64,000 nt of DNA from MFD00082-c5 sp963697995 (lineage in GTDB: Bacteria > Chlamydiota > Chlamydiia > Chlamydiales > JAJFMB01): NCBI GenBank assembly GCA_963697995.1, contig OY969110.1:248001-312000 (forward strand), read 5' to 3'. Position numbers and translations under genes: made by a program. Below the pieces are notes generated by a model. That model was not told the origin of the DNA. It worked only from the letters and a program-made list of their open reading frames with translations, and made no database searches. Below are positions 45,505 through 53,110 of this stretch, piece after piece (position 1 is the first letter of the stretch; each line of letters begins with the position of its first letter).

Positions 45505-47313
45505 ATGGAACCTACAATTAATTCTCCTATATACCAAATCATCGCATGCGACGAAATCATCGTTAATATTTTAAAACATGTTCCGGTAAAGTCCTTTTTT
45601 AATTTCGTCACCACTTGCAAAAACCTCAATAATCGAAAATTTACTCTTCTTACGAAACTACTTAACTTCAAAAAGGAGTTAACTTTTAAAAAGAAATCCA
45701 AAGACTTAAGTCTCATTAAGACCATTAAAACTTTAAACCAGGGATCTCTTGAGTTAGAAAATTCCTACCACGGTCTTAAGAAAATTTCTTTCGATGAAGA
45801 AGCATTTCATTTGACAAACCTGCTTCAAGTCGTAAAAAGTTCAGAAATAACCACTTTAAAATTAAAGCTCAAATCAGAACCAGGAAATGATTCAAGGCTC
45901 GAAACCATTAGACAAATTGCACTCAAAGTGGGAAAATCTCTTGAAAACCTCGATTTAGATTCTACAAATGAGTTTCAAGAGACCTTCATTTTTTTAGAAC
46001 ACTGCCCTCATCTAAAAATAATCTCTATTTGTGGTGTACAAAAAATTCTTGAAGTTATTCAAAGAGCGGCAATACACTTAAAACAACTTGAATGGGCAAA
46101 ATTTAACCGACCCTATCATATCTTACAAGAAATATCCGTACTCAGAATAACGGAAGAGCACTCGTCTGGTCCTTTATCAAATTTTATCAAAGAAAATAAA
46201 GGTATCAAAGTCTTAACTCTTGAAAACATTCCCTTTTCATTTGAAACAGCTCTTCATATCATCAATGACTCCGCTCAACTTAAAAGATTTCCCCTCATTA
46301 AATGGGAAAGATTTGATGCAGAAGATCTCCTCATAAATATTGCCAACACTTTTACCCTGTCGGTAGGAGAGCCCGCAACAATCCTTTCTAAAACAACTCA
46401 AGCTGTCATCGAGAAAAAGGTTTTGCTTAAAAATTGGGCTATTACGACCCGTTCACCTCAAGTAGAGTCTCTTACGATTGAATCCCCAATGAATTTGACA
46501 TCGGAAGAGATTGTCACAACTGTAAATCATTGTCCCAACCTTAATTCACTTAATATAAAAAAATCTAAGATTACTGAAGAAGACTTAAATCAGATAATTA
46601 CAAATTGTCTTACACTTAAGAGCCTTACCTTAGATAATTGTTCTAAAGTGAAGGGATCATTTATCAATGAAAATAACACGTCAATTGAAACTCTTCATTT
46701 AACATCAATCCTGACAACGGACTCAACGATCATAACGAAGAAAGAAACTGAAGCTCTAACTAAAACAATTAGTAACTGCGCTTCCCTTAAAAATCTTACC
46801 CTCATTTCTATGTCAACAGTGACCCCCGAAATGATCGGCCCTCTTTTGAAACAAAACAACCTTCTCAAAACTCTCCATTTAGTGGACTGTTTTCAGATTG
46901 ACTCTGTGGTCATCGATCATCAAATGAATCATCTGACTGAACTTGTCTTCTACCCTCCAGGCGTCATGGAAATAGAGATCACAATCAATGCCCCTTGCCC
47001 TAAGTTAAAAGAGATTCAATTCAACACGATCGCAAATAACCCCATATTTATTCTAAATGGCAACTGTCCCCATTTAGAAAAACTTTACTTAAAAGATACA
47101 AAACTTAATTGGGACCAAATCAAACCCATCATAGACAACTGCAAAGAGCTTAAGGAGCTTCACCTGAATAACAGCAAAATCTCTTTTGAGAATGCTAAGA
47201 CTATTTTAACTGAAAGCCCAAGTCTTGAATTTGTTTCCTTACCTTCTTTTACGAAAGAGGAAAACCAAACCCTAAAAGAGCTTGCTGCCACTCACCACTG
47301 CAACCTCATTTAA
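45505..47313 (+). CDS. F-box plus LRR protein (eukaryote-like)
   Basis: 602 residues; ATG 45505 follows AAGGAATAAT. Residues 12-45 fit the F-box (ACDEIIVNILKHVPVKSFFN followed by FVTTCKNLNN), the module that binds Skp1 in eukaryotic SCF ubiquitin ligases. The rest is leucine-rich repeats of the AMN1/FBXL type (CPNLNSLNIKKSKITEEDLN, CLTLKSLTLDNCSKV, CPHLEKLYLKDTKLNWDQIK, CKELKELHLNN). It has the same order as eukaryotic FBXL proteins, so a secreted effector that redirects host ubiquitination is the obvious hypothesis. No secretion signal can be read. It converges with the acylase gene, overlapping 8 bases. Confidence 0.82.
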   Translation: MEPTINSPIYQIIACDEIIVNILKHVPVKSFFNFVTTCKNLNNRKFTLLTKLLNFKKELTFKKKSKDLSLIKTIKTLNQGSLELENSYHGLKKISFDEEAFHLTNLLQVVKSSEITTLKLKLKSEPGNDSRLETIRQIALKVGKSLENLDLDSTNEFQETFIFLEHCPHLKIISICGVQKILEVIQRAAIHLKQLEWAKFNRPYHILQEISVLRITEEHSSGPLSNFIKENKGIKVLTLENIPFSFETALHIINDSAQLKRFPLIKWERFDAEDLLINIANTFTLSVGEPATILSKTTQAVIEKKVLLKNWAITTRSPQVESLTIESPMNLTSEEIVTTVNHCPNLNSLNIKKSKITEEDLNQIITNCLTLKSLTLDNCSKVKGSFINENNTSIETLHLTSILTTDSTIITKKETEALTKTISNCASLKNLTLISMSTVTPEMIGPLLKQNNLLKTLHLVDCFQIDSVVIDHQMNHLTELVFYPPGVMEIEITINAPCPKLKEIQFNTIANNPIFILNGNCPHLEKLYLKDTKLNWDQIKPIIDNCKELKELHLNNSKISFENAKTILTESPSLEFVSLPSFTKEENQTLKELAATHHCNLI

Positions 47314-48298
47314 CAAAAGAGGCGCTTGCATCTGCAACGTAAGTCTCCCCATTGGCTAAGGGGAGCTTTTTAGGGACGCTCCCGGCTTTTAAGTCTAATT
47401 TATTGAGATCAACCCAAAATATATTGGGCCTATCGGTATTTGCAAAAAAGTACCTAAGCCTTTTTGCATCAGACGCGCTTCTCCAAAGGGTCGCTGCTTG
47501 ATTGGGACGAGAAGAGTCGCTTTTTGTCATCGGCTGGGATACGTTGCTAAGAATTGAAAAAACAACCGCTATAGACAAACGCTCATCGGGTGAGACTGGG
47601 GCATGATTTAAATAGTAAGAGGCTCTGACAAACCTGTCTGTTGGCTCTGTTGTACCAGGCAAAAAACACCCTTTCAAAGTTTGCCAATACTCATTTAAGT
47701 TAAGCTGCTTTTCGTATGGGGGATCATTCGTCATGACTTTATACTCTTTGCCGTGAAACACCACTAATTTTCCATTAATATACTCAAAAATAGCATTGTC
47801 GCCACTCTTATCTGAAAGAGCTAAATGCACACTTGGTGGAGAGCCGTTTGGCAACGTTTTTGCCACAAGATAAAACGGCTTTTGTGAAAGAGCAATAACG
47901 GCCTCGTCAACTGTTGCAAAATTGTCTAAAGCGTATTGAGCCCAATCAAACACATTAAGACTTTGCTGCCCAGGAGCCAAAGATCCGTAGTCACTTGTTG
48001 CAAGATACAAGAGATTAGCGACTAACCCTTCTGTGTTAATCCCATCAGTTGCTCCCAAATTATAGCCACTTGCAATAACACTTCCATATTTAGCTTCCCA
48101 AGTGACACTCTCTTTCGTCTCACCCCCCTTCTTCTTAAGCCCTGCAGGATACGCCCAAAGGTCTGTTTTTAAGTCTTCCATCCAATCCATTGTCCTACCT
48201 ACCACCACAGTCCCCTCCTCAGCCTGGTAAGTGAACCTAGTACAAGCTCCTAATGCCGAAAAAAGACTTAAGCTAAACAAAATAGAATAAATATTCAT
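47306..48298 (-). CDS. Choloylglycine hydrolase/penicillin V acylase family, exported
   Basis: 330 residues from ATG 48298 (GAGAGG upstream). Residues 1-18 are a signal peptide (MNIYSILFSLSLFSALGA) directly followed by Cys19-Thr-Arg, the Ntn-hydrolase nucleophile with its conserved Arg. GRTMDWMEDL (substrate-side Asp), ASGYNLGATDGINTEGL and TNDPPYEKQL (the conserved Asn-Asp) complete the family pattern. It cleaves linear amides such as conjugated bile salts, penicillin V or acyl-homoserine lactones. Exposure of Cys19 by signal peptidase fits family precedent. The L-G-A-C context also resembles a lipobox, which would block the nucleophile. Substrate not predictable. Confidence 0.88.
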   Translation of the reverse strand: MNIYSILFSLSLFSALGACTRFTYQAEEGTVVVGRTMDWMEDLKTDLWAYPAGLKKKGGETKESVTWEAKYGSVIASGYNLGATDGINTEGLVANLLYLATSDYGSLAPGQQSLNVFDWAQYALDNFATVDEAVIALSQKPFYLVAKTLPNGSPPSVHLALSDKSGDNAIFEYINGKLVVFHGKEYKVMTNDPPYEKQLNLNEYWQTLKGCFLPGTTEPTDRFVRASYYLNHAPVSPDERLSIAVVFSILSNVSQPMTKSDSSRPNQAATLWRSASDAKRLRYFFANTDRPNIFWVDLNKLDLKAGSVPKKLPLANGETYVADASASFVK

Positions 48299-48385
48299 AC
48301 ATCCTCTCAATAACTATCCAAAAACTAACCTATCTTAGGTTTTTTGTCACCTTTTTGGATATTGACAATGGCTATTGCCTTACTT

Positions 48386-48663
48386 TAGTCGGCCCTTAAA
48401 AAAGTCCTCTCCAATAAAAAGTGTCCCTTTTGACAAAAAAGGCGTTTTACTCCTCACCAAACCCCGCAAGGGGGGGAAGCGTCGTTCACCGCTTTTTTTG
48501 TTGCAAAAGGAACACTTTTTCTTTGGAGAGTGCGTGTTCCATTCGCGAAATTTTTAAGTTTTTCTCATTGTCATATAATTAAACCTAACAAAATAAGCTA
48601 TGTCTCTCTTCCTCGTTAACTGCAAATTTTTCTCAAGGAACCCTTACTTTTTCAGGGCCGACT
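48386..48663 (-). repeat. MITE-like element, TAGTCGGCCC family, copy 10
   Basis: A full-length copy in reverse orientation, three bases from copy 11. Left TIR has the TTAAAA variant of TGAAAA. Confidence 0.9.
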
Positions 48664-48666
48664 TAT

Positions 48667-48947
48667 TAGTCGGCCCTTAAAAAAGTCCTCTCCAATAAAA
48701 AGTGCCCCTTTTAACAAAAAAGGCGTTTTACTCCTCACCAAACGCCTCAAGGGGGGGGGAAGCGTCGTTCACCGCTTTTTTTGTTACAAAAGGAACACTT
48801 TTTCTTTGGAGAGTGCGTGTTCCATTCGCGAAATTTTTAAGTTTTTCTCATTGTCATATTATTAAACCTTGCAAAATAAGCTATGTCTCTCTTCCTCGTT
48901 AACTGCAAATTTTTCTCAAGGAACCCTTACTTTTTCAGGGCCGACTA
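48667..48947 (-). repeat. MITE-like element, TAGTCGGCCC family, copy 11
   Basis: A 281-bp copy in tandem with copy 10 and in the same orientation. It lies about 210 bases upstream of the peptide precursor gene. 48948-49156 carries the promoter region of that gene and a short GCCTGTGGATA phrase also found at 40790-40830. Confidence 0.9.
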
Positions 48948-49089
48948 CTTTAGAAGCTACTTCTTTTTAGAGTGGCAAACAGCCTGTGGATAGGTTAAAA
49001 AACGTTTTTAAGGTGTCATTCGAAAAATTCTTGCATTTAATTTTTTCTTTAATTAAGCTAGGTGTGAATGTGTTTGTTAAAATTTGATT

Positions 49090-49117
49090 TTTACAAACAT
49101 TGGTAGCTAGTTAAATA
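49090..49117 (+). promoter_or_regulatory. Weak candidate promoter of the azol(in)e peptide cluster
   Basis: TTTACA at 49090-49095 and TAAATA at 49112-49117 are 16 bases apart, about 40 bases before the precursor ATG. The match is poor and the region is AT-rich. Confidence 0.25.
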
Positions 49118-49156
49118 AATATCCCGATTAACAATCAAAAACTTAAGGAGATACTC

Positions 49157-49351
49157 ATGCAACTTTCGAGTAAATGTAGTGTTGAGCATAAAACACTATC
49201 CTTTAACTTTTTAGGATTGAATTTTTCATCAGATCAGTCAATGCTTCTTCCAGGCGGTTGTTCATGCTGTTCCCTTGGAAGTTGCAGTAGCTGCTCCTGC
49301 GGAACAATCAACCAAAATGATGCTTTAGCAGCAAAACATACCTGCTCATAA
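49157..49351 (+). CDS. Linear azol(in)e peptide precursor (streptolysin S-like, SagA-type)
   Basis: 64 residues behind AAGGAGA. Residues 1-34 are the leader, with a hydrophobic/aromatic patch (LSFNFLGLNF) and ending LLPGG, which mirrors the APGG junction of streptolysin S. The core starts at Cys35: CSCCSLGSCSSCSCGT has 13 Cys/Ser/Thr among 16 residues, ideal for thiazole/oxazole formation. A plain tail (INQNDALAAKH) and a final TCS follow. It is directly upstream of SagB-, SagC- and SagD-type genes. Expected fate: binding by the RRE of the C-protein, cyclodehydration, oxidation, leader cleavage after Gly34 and export. The chemical end product and its activity are unknown. Confidence 0.9.
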   Translation: MQLSSKCSVEHKTLSFNFLGLNFSSDQSMLLPGGCSCCSLGSCSSCSCGTINQNDALAAKHTCS

Positions 49352-49369
49352 GCTAATTAGAATAAAACC

Positions 49370-49395
49370 AGGCTATCACTTTTTAGTGATAGCCT
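49370..49395 (+). terminator. Hairpin after precursor gene (attenuator-like)
   Basis: A ten-base stem GGCTATCACT/AGTGATAGCC with a TTTT-rich loop, 19 bases after the precursor stop. No full T-tract follows (CAAAATG), so it should only partly stop transcription or protect the precursor mRNA end. In the streptolysin S operon a terminator after sagA makes precursor mRNA more abundant than that of the enzymes; the same is inferred here. Confidence 0.65.
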
Positions 49396-49413
49396 CAAAA
49401 TGACTGATTTAAC

Positions 49414-50520
49414 ATGAAAGAAAACTTAGCTCCTTTTGGCTTATCATTTCTACCTGATTCTTCCCCTTCGACAAAATCCGCTACTACCTATTACAATGAA
49501 GCTTTTGCTCTCTGTCAAATCGCTGACGATGCCAATTTCTCTTACGTCAAAATGACAGAACATTATTTAAAATCCTATGGAGGATATTGTCCCTCTCCAT
49601 TAAATTTTCTAACAGGTGTTGCGTGTCAAACAAAAAAAATTAAATTGTTAACAGGATGCGTTTTGCCCGTCTTTCACCACCCTATCTCTCTTGCCTCAGA
49701 AATAGCCATGGTTGATGCCATTAGCAACGGACGTTTAGAAGTAGGATTTGCAAGAGCTTATCTTCCTTATGAATTTGAGAGTTTCAAAATTCCAATGAAT
49801 GAAAGCCGCGAGCGATTTGAAGCTACAATTCGCGCTGTCAAAAGACTTTTGGACGAGGATGCCGTTACTGAAAATACCCCCTATTTTTCCTTTGAGAACG
49901 CCACCATCCTCCCTAAGACAACTTTAAAAAAAGCGCCCCCCTTTTGGGCTGCAGCCGTCAATTCGAGGGAAACCTTTGCTTGGATCGGGGAAAATGGGTT
50001 AGGGCTACTAGTCACACCCCCTTTTGGCGAAAAAGAACGGTTTATTGAAAACCTTTCTCTTTTCAGAGAGAGTCAAGATCCAAAAAAACCTTTAAAAAAA
50101 ATAGCCATTAGTGTACCACTTTTAATTGATTCTGATTTTGAGAAAGCCATGAAGAAGGGTAAGACTTACATAAAACATTACCACGATGTGTGGTTGAACT
50201 CCTTAAGCTCATGGCTTGGAAAATCCTCTAAAGACTACCCCGGCTACGAAAAGATTTACCACTACCTTAAGTCTTTTACACCTGATAAAATGATTGAAAG
50301 CGATATTCTCATCTGTGGTGATCCTCAAAGAGTCACTGAAAAAATTAACTCAATACAAGAAAAATACGGTATCGACATTTTTTTATGGCAAATAGATTTT
50401 GGCAGCCAACCTCTTGACGTTATGAAAACAACTTTGGATCTTTTCATCAAGGAGGTCATGCCAAATCTTGTTTTTTTGAATAGATCAAATAAAAGGAGTC
50501 CAGTATGTTTAGAGGTATAA
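49414..50520 (+). CDS. LLM-class flavin-dependent oxidoreductase in RiPP cluster
   Basis: 368 residues with the luciferase-like monooxygenase pattern: APFGLSFLPDSSP at the N-terminus, FSYVKMTEHYL, TKKIKLLTGCVLPVFHHPI, AIAMVDAISNGRLEVGFARAY (EIAMVDAISNGRLEVGFARA in the sequence) and the C-terminal CGDPQRVTEKI. It probably uses reduced FMN to oxidise a substrate. It is the first gene after the hairpin, and the next gene starts 16 bases before its stop. LLM enzymes occur in some azol(in)e peptide clusters, but their step is mostly uncharacterised; an added oxidative tailoring of the peptide is inferred. Confidence 0.82.
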   Translation: MKENLAPFGLSFLPDSSPSTKSATTYYNEAFALCQIADDANFSYVKMTEHYLKSYGGYCPSPLNFLTGVACQTKKIKLLTGCVLPVFHHPISLASEIAMVDAISNGRLEVGFARAYLPYEFESFKIPMNESRERFEATIRAVKRLLDEDAVTENTPYFSFENATILPKTTLKKAPPFWAAAVNSRETFAWIGENGLGLLVTPPFGEKERFIENLSLFRESQDPKKPLKKIAISVPLLIDSDFEKAMKKGKTYIKHYHDVWLNSLSSWLGKSSKDYPGYEKIYHYLKSFTPDKMIESDILICGDPQRVTEKINSIQEKYGIDIFLWQIDFGSQPLDVMKTTLDLFIKEVMPNLVFLNRSNKRSPVCLEV

Positions 50521-51092
50521 TTTCATCAATCATCTCTCTTGTATCCATTTCTATTCGCGAACCTTTACCCCCCAGGCATTCGGCAGGAACGTTAGATGGG
50601 GTTGCAGCTATTAATGGTTCTTACAAAGCCGTCAAGAAAGTTGTCAATCCACTATATGTCAATGGGAATGTTGAAATTGGAGATGGGGTCAATGAAGTCG
50701 TTATTGAAGGCACTACTTTAATCAATGGCCGACTTATCGCGACAAACGCGATTTTTAAAGATTTCGTCACGGTCAATGGAAGCATTAAAGCAAATGATTC
50801 CACTTTTGAAAAAGGGTGTACAGTCAATGGAGAATCTGTTTTTTTAAGATGCAATATTAAAGATATCTTAGAGGCCATGAGCAGCTCGATCACCTTGGAT
50901 AATTGTCAAACAAAACAAATTTATAACACCACTATAAATCCACGATATGCAGAGAAAATTTATATTAAAGGGCAAAGTGTTATCGGTGGAGATATCCGCC
51001 TCGAATCTGGAAAGGGTCAGGTTTATTTATCAGCAAATTCAAGCATAAAAGGCCAAGTCCACGGTGGTCAAACTAACAAAAGTAAATTTTAA
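50505..51092 (+). CDS. Bactofilin-like beta-helix protein
   Basis: 195 residues; ATG behind AAAAGGAG within the end of the LLM gene. It starts with a short hydrophobic helix (FRGIISSIISLVSISI), then repeats of valine/isoleucine-rich short strands typical of bactofilins and similar right-handed or parallel beta-helices (VNGNVEIGDGVNEVVIEGTT, INGRLIATNAIFKDFVTVNG, IKGQSVIGGDIRLESGKGQV). Such proteins polymerise or act as membrane-attached scaffolds. A scaffold gene inside a RiPP operon is unusual. It might gather the modifying enzymes at the membrane, but that is speculation. Confidence 0.62.
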   Translation: MFRGIISSIISLVSISIREPLPPRHSAGTLDGVAAINGSYKAVKKVVNPLYVNGNVEIGDGVNEVVIEGTTLINGRLIATNAIFKDFVTVNGSIKANDSTFEKGCTVNGESVFLRCNIKDILEAMSSSITLDNCQTKQIYNTTINPRYAEKIYIKGQSVIGGDIRLESGKGQVYLSANSSIKGQVHGGQTNKSKF

Positions 51093-51104
51093 TAAGACAC
51101 GTAT

Positions 51105-52028
51105 ATGGCAACAAAAACAAACATTAATCATAACAAAATTCACCAGATCCAGTTTAACAATGGGTATGGGGTCCATATCCCTTGGACGCAATCAACCGGA
51201 ATGAAGATGAATGCGTGCAAGTACTCTAATCGTTCGCAAGAAAAAATAACTCAAGCAAGCGATTTTTTACTTAACTCCTTTATGAAAAGAGGCGACCACG
51301 AAACAAACGCCTCGATTGCCGCCTACCTTTGCGATGCCGGTGTTTCGATGATCTCCTTTATGGGAAAAGAGGAAACTGGAGAGTATGAAAAGATCCCTTT
51401 AGAATCGGGCTCACCTCTTAACCTAAAGCTTGGGGAGGCGATCGAAAAGAGGCGTTCCACTCGGTTTTTCTCAGGAGATTATATCGAAAAGGAGAACCTT
51501 TACTCCATCGTTCGAGCAGCTTGCGGGATCTCTTGTGAGGCAGAAACCACTCTTCAATCGGGCGACAAAGTGACCATGAATTTTAGAACTGTAGGAAGCG
51601 CTGGAGGATTATATCCGGTTGATCTTTATGTGGTTGCAAAAAATATCCATGGACTTCCTCAAGGAGTTTACCGCTATCAACCACTCGAAGACTCTTTTTT
51701 GAAAACTCTTGGAGCCGATTCTTTGGATGAAATCCTCAAGACTTTTTGTGTTCCCGAAGAGCAACTGGGTGTAAAAAACAGCGCATGTATCCTCTTTTTT
51801 GCCATCCGTCCTTTCAAGGCAATGAAAAAATATGGAGCACGTGGAATGCGTTATTGCTTCCAAGAGGTTGGAGGAATTTCGCAAAATATTCATCTCTCTT
51901 GCGTCTCTTTGGGATTAGGTTCTGTTGAGTGCGCATCCTTTTATGAAGAAGAAATCAATCAAATTTTTACCTTTGATGGTGTTTATGAAACGATCGTTCA
52001 CTCCATCATTATTGGAACGACAAGCTAA
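51105..52028 (+). CDS. SagB-type azoline dehydrogenase (FMN nitroreductase fold)
   Basis: 307 residues. The SagB/ThcOx pattern is clear: KLGEAIEKRRSTRFFSGDYI (start of the nitroreductase domain), RTVGSAGGLYPVDLYVVAKN, PQGVYRYQPLEDSF, and the C-terminal FQEVGGISQNIHLSCVSLGL with GSVECASFYEEEIN. It is expected to oxidise azolines in the precursor core to azoles using FMN. An N-terminal extension (1-105) with conserved-looking helices precedes the domain, as usual for SagB. It lies between the bactofilin-like gene and the C-protein gene, spaced 12 and 17 bases. Confidence 0.92.
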   Translation: MATKTNINHNKIHQIQFNNGYGVHIPWTQSTGMKMNACKYSNRSQEKITQASDFLLNSFMKRGDHETNASIAAYLCDAGVSMISFMGKEETGEYEKIPLESGSPLNLKLGEAIEKRRSTRFFSGDYIEKENLYSIVRAACGISCEAETTLQSGDKVTMNFRTVGSAGGLYPVDLYVVAKNIHGLPQGVYRYQPLEDSFLKTLGADSLDEILKTFCVPEEQLGVKNSACILFFAIRPFKAMKKYGARGMRYCFQEVGGISQNIHLSCVSLGLGSVECASFYEEEINQIFTFDGVYETIVHSIIIGTTS

Positions 52029-52045
52029 TTTTTGGAGGCAGCATT

Positions 52046-53110
52046 ATGGCAAATGAAAATATTCGGATTAAGCCTTATTTTATGATTATTGGACATAGCA
52101 AAGATGAGGTGGAGCTTAGAGCCGGCGTTTGGAATAAGTTTTCCCATACTATTTCCGATGACACAAAATCGGGTAAACTTTTTTCCATCATGAAACACCT
52201 AGATGGGCACCATTCGACTCAAGAAATTGCGCAAAAACTTGCAATTTCTCGCCCGAAAATTGAAGGGGTGATCGATTACTTGCAATCATTAAACGTTTTA
52301 GAAACATCAAGTAGCAGCGCTTTTGATCATTACATCGACCAATATGCCCCCTCTTTAAAAGGGTATGGAGATACACCTAAATTTAAAGGGATTGCCTACA
52401 TTGGGGATGAGGAATTGGCTGATACCATTTCTCAAAATGTTTCAAAGCTTTTACCCGATGTTCCCACTCTTTATTTTGAACTGAAAAACCCCTTAATTTC
52501 CTTTCTGACAAGTTCTTCCGATTCTTGGATGAGGGATGGTTTCAAATTAGAGGAAACAAGTCAAAAAATTAAAGAACTTGAGGGGTATCTCGTCGTTCTT
52601 TGTCTTGAAAATGTCAACCCCTTGGTAGCCCTAAAATTTAACAAAGTAGCCCATCATTTAGGAATCACTTGGATTCACTGCGCCCAAGATGGCCCCTTCC
52701 TATTCGTTGGCCCTACCTTTCAAAGTCACAAGAGTGGTCCTTGCTTTGAGTGTTTTGAAACGTTAATTTCAATGAACTTAAGAGAAAATGAGAGCTACTT
52801 GAAATATAAAAATAGTCTTACAGAAGGGTTGGTCCACCAAAATACTTCAAAAGGTCAAGTGACTGAATTGATTAACACACTTCTTGCATCTCATGTGGCG
52901 TTAGAAATCTGTAATCTCTATCTCACAAATGCCTCATTCACATTGGGAAAAGTCCTTTCGATTTACTTACCCCTCATGGAAATTTCATATAACGAAGTGT
53001 TAAAATCATCTCTTTGCACAACTTGTGGCTCCTACCCTTATCGAGAAGATCATCAACTCTATTTTGATTTTCAAAAGCTCGTAGCCGAGGAGGTTAGTTG
53101 TGCTTCTTAG
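52046..53110 (+). CDS. SagC-type (E1-like, RRE-bearing) cyclodehydratase component
   Basis: 354 residues with GGAGG before the ATG. Residues 10-95 form a winged-helix RiPP recognition element (LFSIMKHLDGHHSTQEIAQK...IDYLQSLNVLE) that should bind the leader. Residues 110-340 have the ThiF/E1-like fold with structural zinc Cys pairs: Cys233/Cys236 (GPCFECFET) and Cys324/Cys327 (SLCTTCGS). The usual adenylation residues are not evident, as in other TOMM C-proteins where the partner YcaO uses the ATP. It overlaps the YcaO gene by 11 bases, so they are translated together and probably form a complex. Confidence 0.9.
   Translation: MANENIRIKPYFMIIGHSKDEVELRAGVWNKFSHTISDDTKSGKLFSIMKHLDGHHSTQEIAQKLAISRPKIEGVIDYLQSLNVLETSSSSAFDHYIDQYAPSLKGYGDTPKFKGIAYIGDEELADTISQNVSKLLPDVPTLYFELKNPLISFLTSSSDSWMRDGFKLEETSQKIKELEGYLVVLCLENVNPLVALKFNKVAHHLGITWIHCAQDGPFLFVGPTFQSHKSGPCFECFETLISMNLRENESYLKYKNSLTEGLVHQNTSKGQVTELINTLLASHVALEICNLYLTNASFTLGKVLSIYLPLMEISYNEVLKSSLCTTCGSYPYREDHQLYFDFQKLVAEEVSCAS

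Noticed and set aside
45444..45725. 93-codon minus-strand frame overlapping the F-box gene start
   Set aside because: Antisense to the strongly supported F-box coding sequence.
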